This document shows, one piece after another, positions 12,625 through 12,878 of a stretch of DNA of 12,878 bases. The first letter of the stretch is position 1. Each line of letters opens with the position of its first letter. Source of the stretch: Actinomycetota bacterium (GTDB lineage Bacteria; Actinomycetota; Acidimicrobiia; IMCC26256; PALSA-610); contig SXJQ01000292.1 in the NCBI GenBank assembly GCA_005779345.1, forward strand, positions 1-12,878, given 5' to 3'. Below the pieces are notes generated by a model. That model did no database searches. It saw nothing but the letters and a program-made list of their open reading frames with translations, and was not told the DNA's origin. Made by a program: the position numbers and the translations under genes.

Positions 12625-12878
12625 CCGTGCGGGTCGAGCACGTCGGGGCGATCACCGTCGTGACGATCGATCGCCCCGACGTGCGCAACGCGGTCGACCG
12701 CCCGACCGCCGAGCGTCTCGCCGCTGCCTTCCGCGCCTTCGAGGCCGATCCCGAGTCGAGCGTCGCGATCCTCACCGGTGCACACGGCACGTTCTGCGCG
12801 GGCGCCGACCTCAAGGGCATTTCCGACAGTCGCGGCAATCGTGTGACCGCCGACGGCGACGGCCCGATGGGCCCGACC
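12621..12878 (+). CDS. Crotonase/enoyl-CoA hydratase family protein (3' end beyond window)
   Basis: The first 86 codons of a crotonase, open to the window edge. The N-terminal strands (ITVVTIDRPDVRNAV, 11-25) and the first oxyanion-hole segment GTFCAGADLKG (56-66) are typical. A loop with DGDGPMGP (78-85) leads to the right edge and is characteristic of one actinobacterial group of unassigned crotonases. The ATG overlaps the histidine phosphatase stop (ATGA) and has GGGAG eight bases upstream. The second oxyanion-hole glycines and catalytic acids lie beyond the window, so hydratase, isomerase and hydrolase cannot be told apart. It is only distantly like the EchA20-type gene at 8049. Confidence 0.9.
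   Translation, partial: MTVRVEHVGAITVVTIDRPDVRNAVDRPTAERLAAAFRAFEADPESSVAILTGAHGTFCAGADLKGISDSRGNRVTADGDGPMGPT

Overview
The window is very GC-rich DNA with strong G/C at third codon positions, short gaps, several GTG starts and frequent strand switches. A Tat-exported lipoprotein phosphatase, an NlpC/P60 cell-wall hydrolase and a hydratase resembling mycobacterial EchA20 all point to a high-GC actinobacterium. The Acidimicrobiia (Ilumatobacter-like) are my best guess, but no rRNA or other phylogenetic marker is present. I see no phage, insertion sequence, integrase, CRISPR array, tRNA or rRNA. This is chromosomal metabolic DNA rather than an obvious mobile island.

Layout: (1) 1-206 is a leader with small direct and inverted repeats, followed by a secreted coiled-coil NlpC/P60 protein (207-1451, +). 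(2) A minus-strand group reads from 3857 down to 1467: an SDR, a SnoaL/NTF2-fold protein starting inside the SDR stop codon (GTGA), and an unusual alpha/beta-hydrolase fused to thioredoxin. (3) A divergent plus-strand pair follows, a second SDR (3912-4643) and an extended SDR/epimerase (4654-5577). (4) A large PA14-containing GH3 beta-glucosidase-like enzyme (5564-8026, -) overlaps the epimerase gene tail to tail. Its start lies only 22 bp from the start of a divergent EchA20-like crotonase (8049-8825, +). (5) A minus-strand pair comprises a PhoD-type phosphatase lipoprotein (9735-11318) and a MOSC protein (8851-9684). (6) A plus-strand operon runs off the right edge: an ACAD10/EPHX2-N-like HAD phosphatase, a histidine phosphatase and a second crotonase (truncated by the window), joined by 1- and 4-nt overlaps.

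How it may fit together (inference): four SDR/SnoaL-type proteins and two crotonases suggest catabolism of CoA-linked cyclic or branched substrates. EchA20 in M. tuberculosis opens the last steroid ring, so steroid or sterol degradation is the leading hypothesis for the middle of the window. The right-hand operon couples two phosphatases of unrelated folds to a crotonase, which recalls phospho-acyl-CoA chemistry of the ACAD10/11 type. The hydrolase, GH3, PhoD and MOSC genes look like general scavenging or housekeeping functions.

The points most worth a second look are the two-phosphatase/crotonase operon, the esterase-thioredoxin fusion, a near-symmetric 22-bp divergent promoter that looks leaderless in both directions, and a roughly ten-fold excess of the palindrome CGATCG across the whole window.
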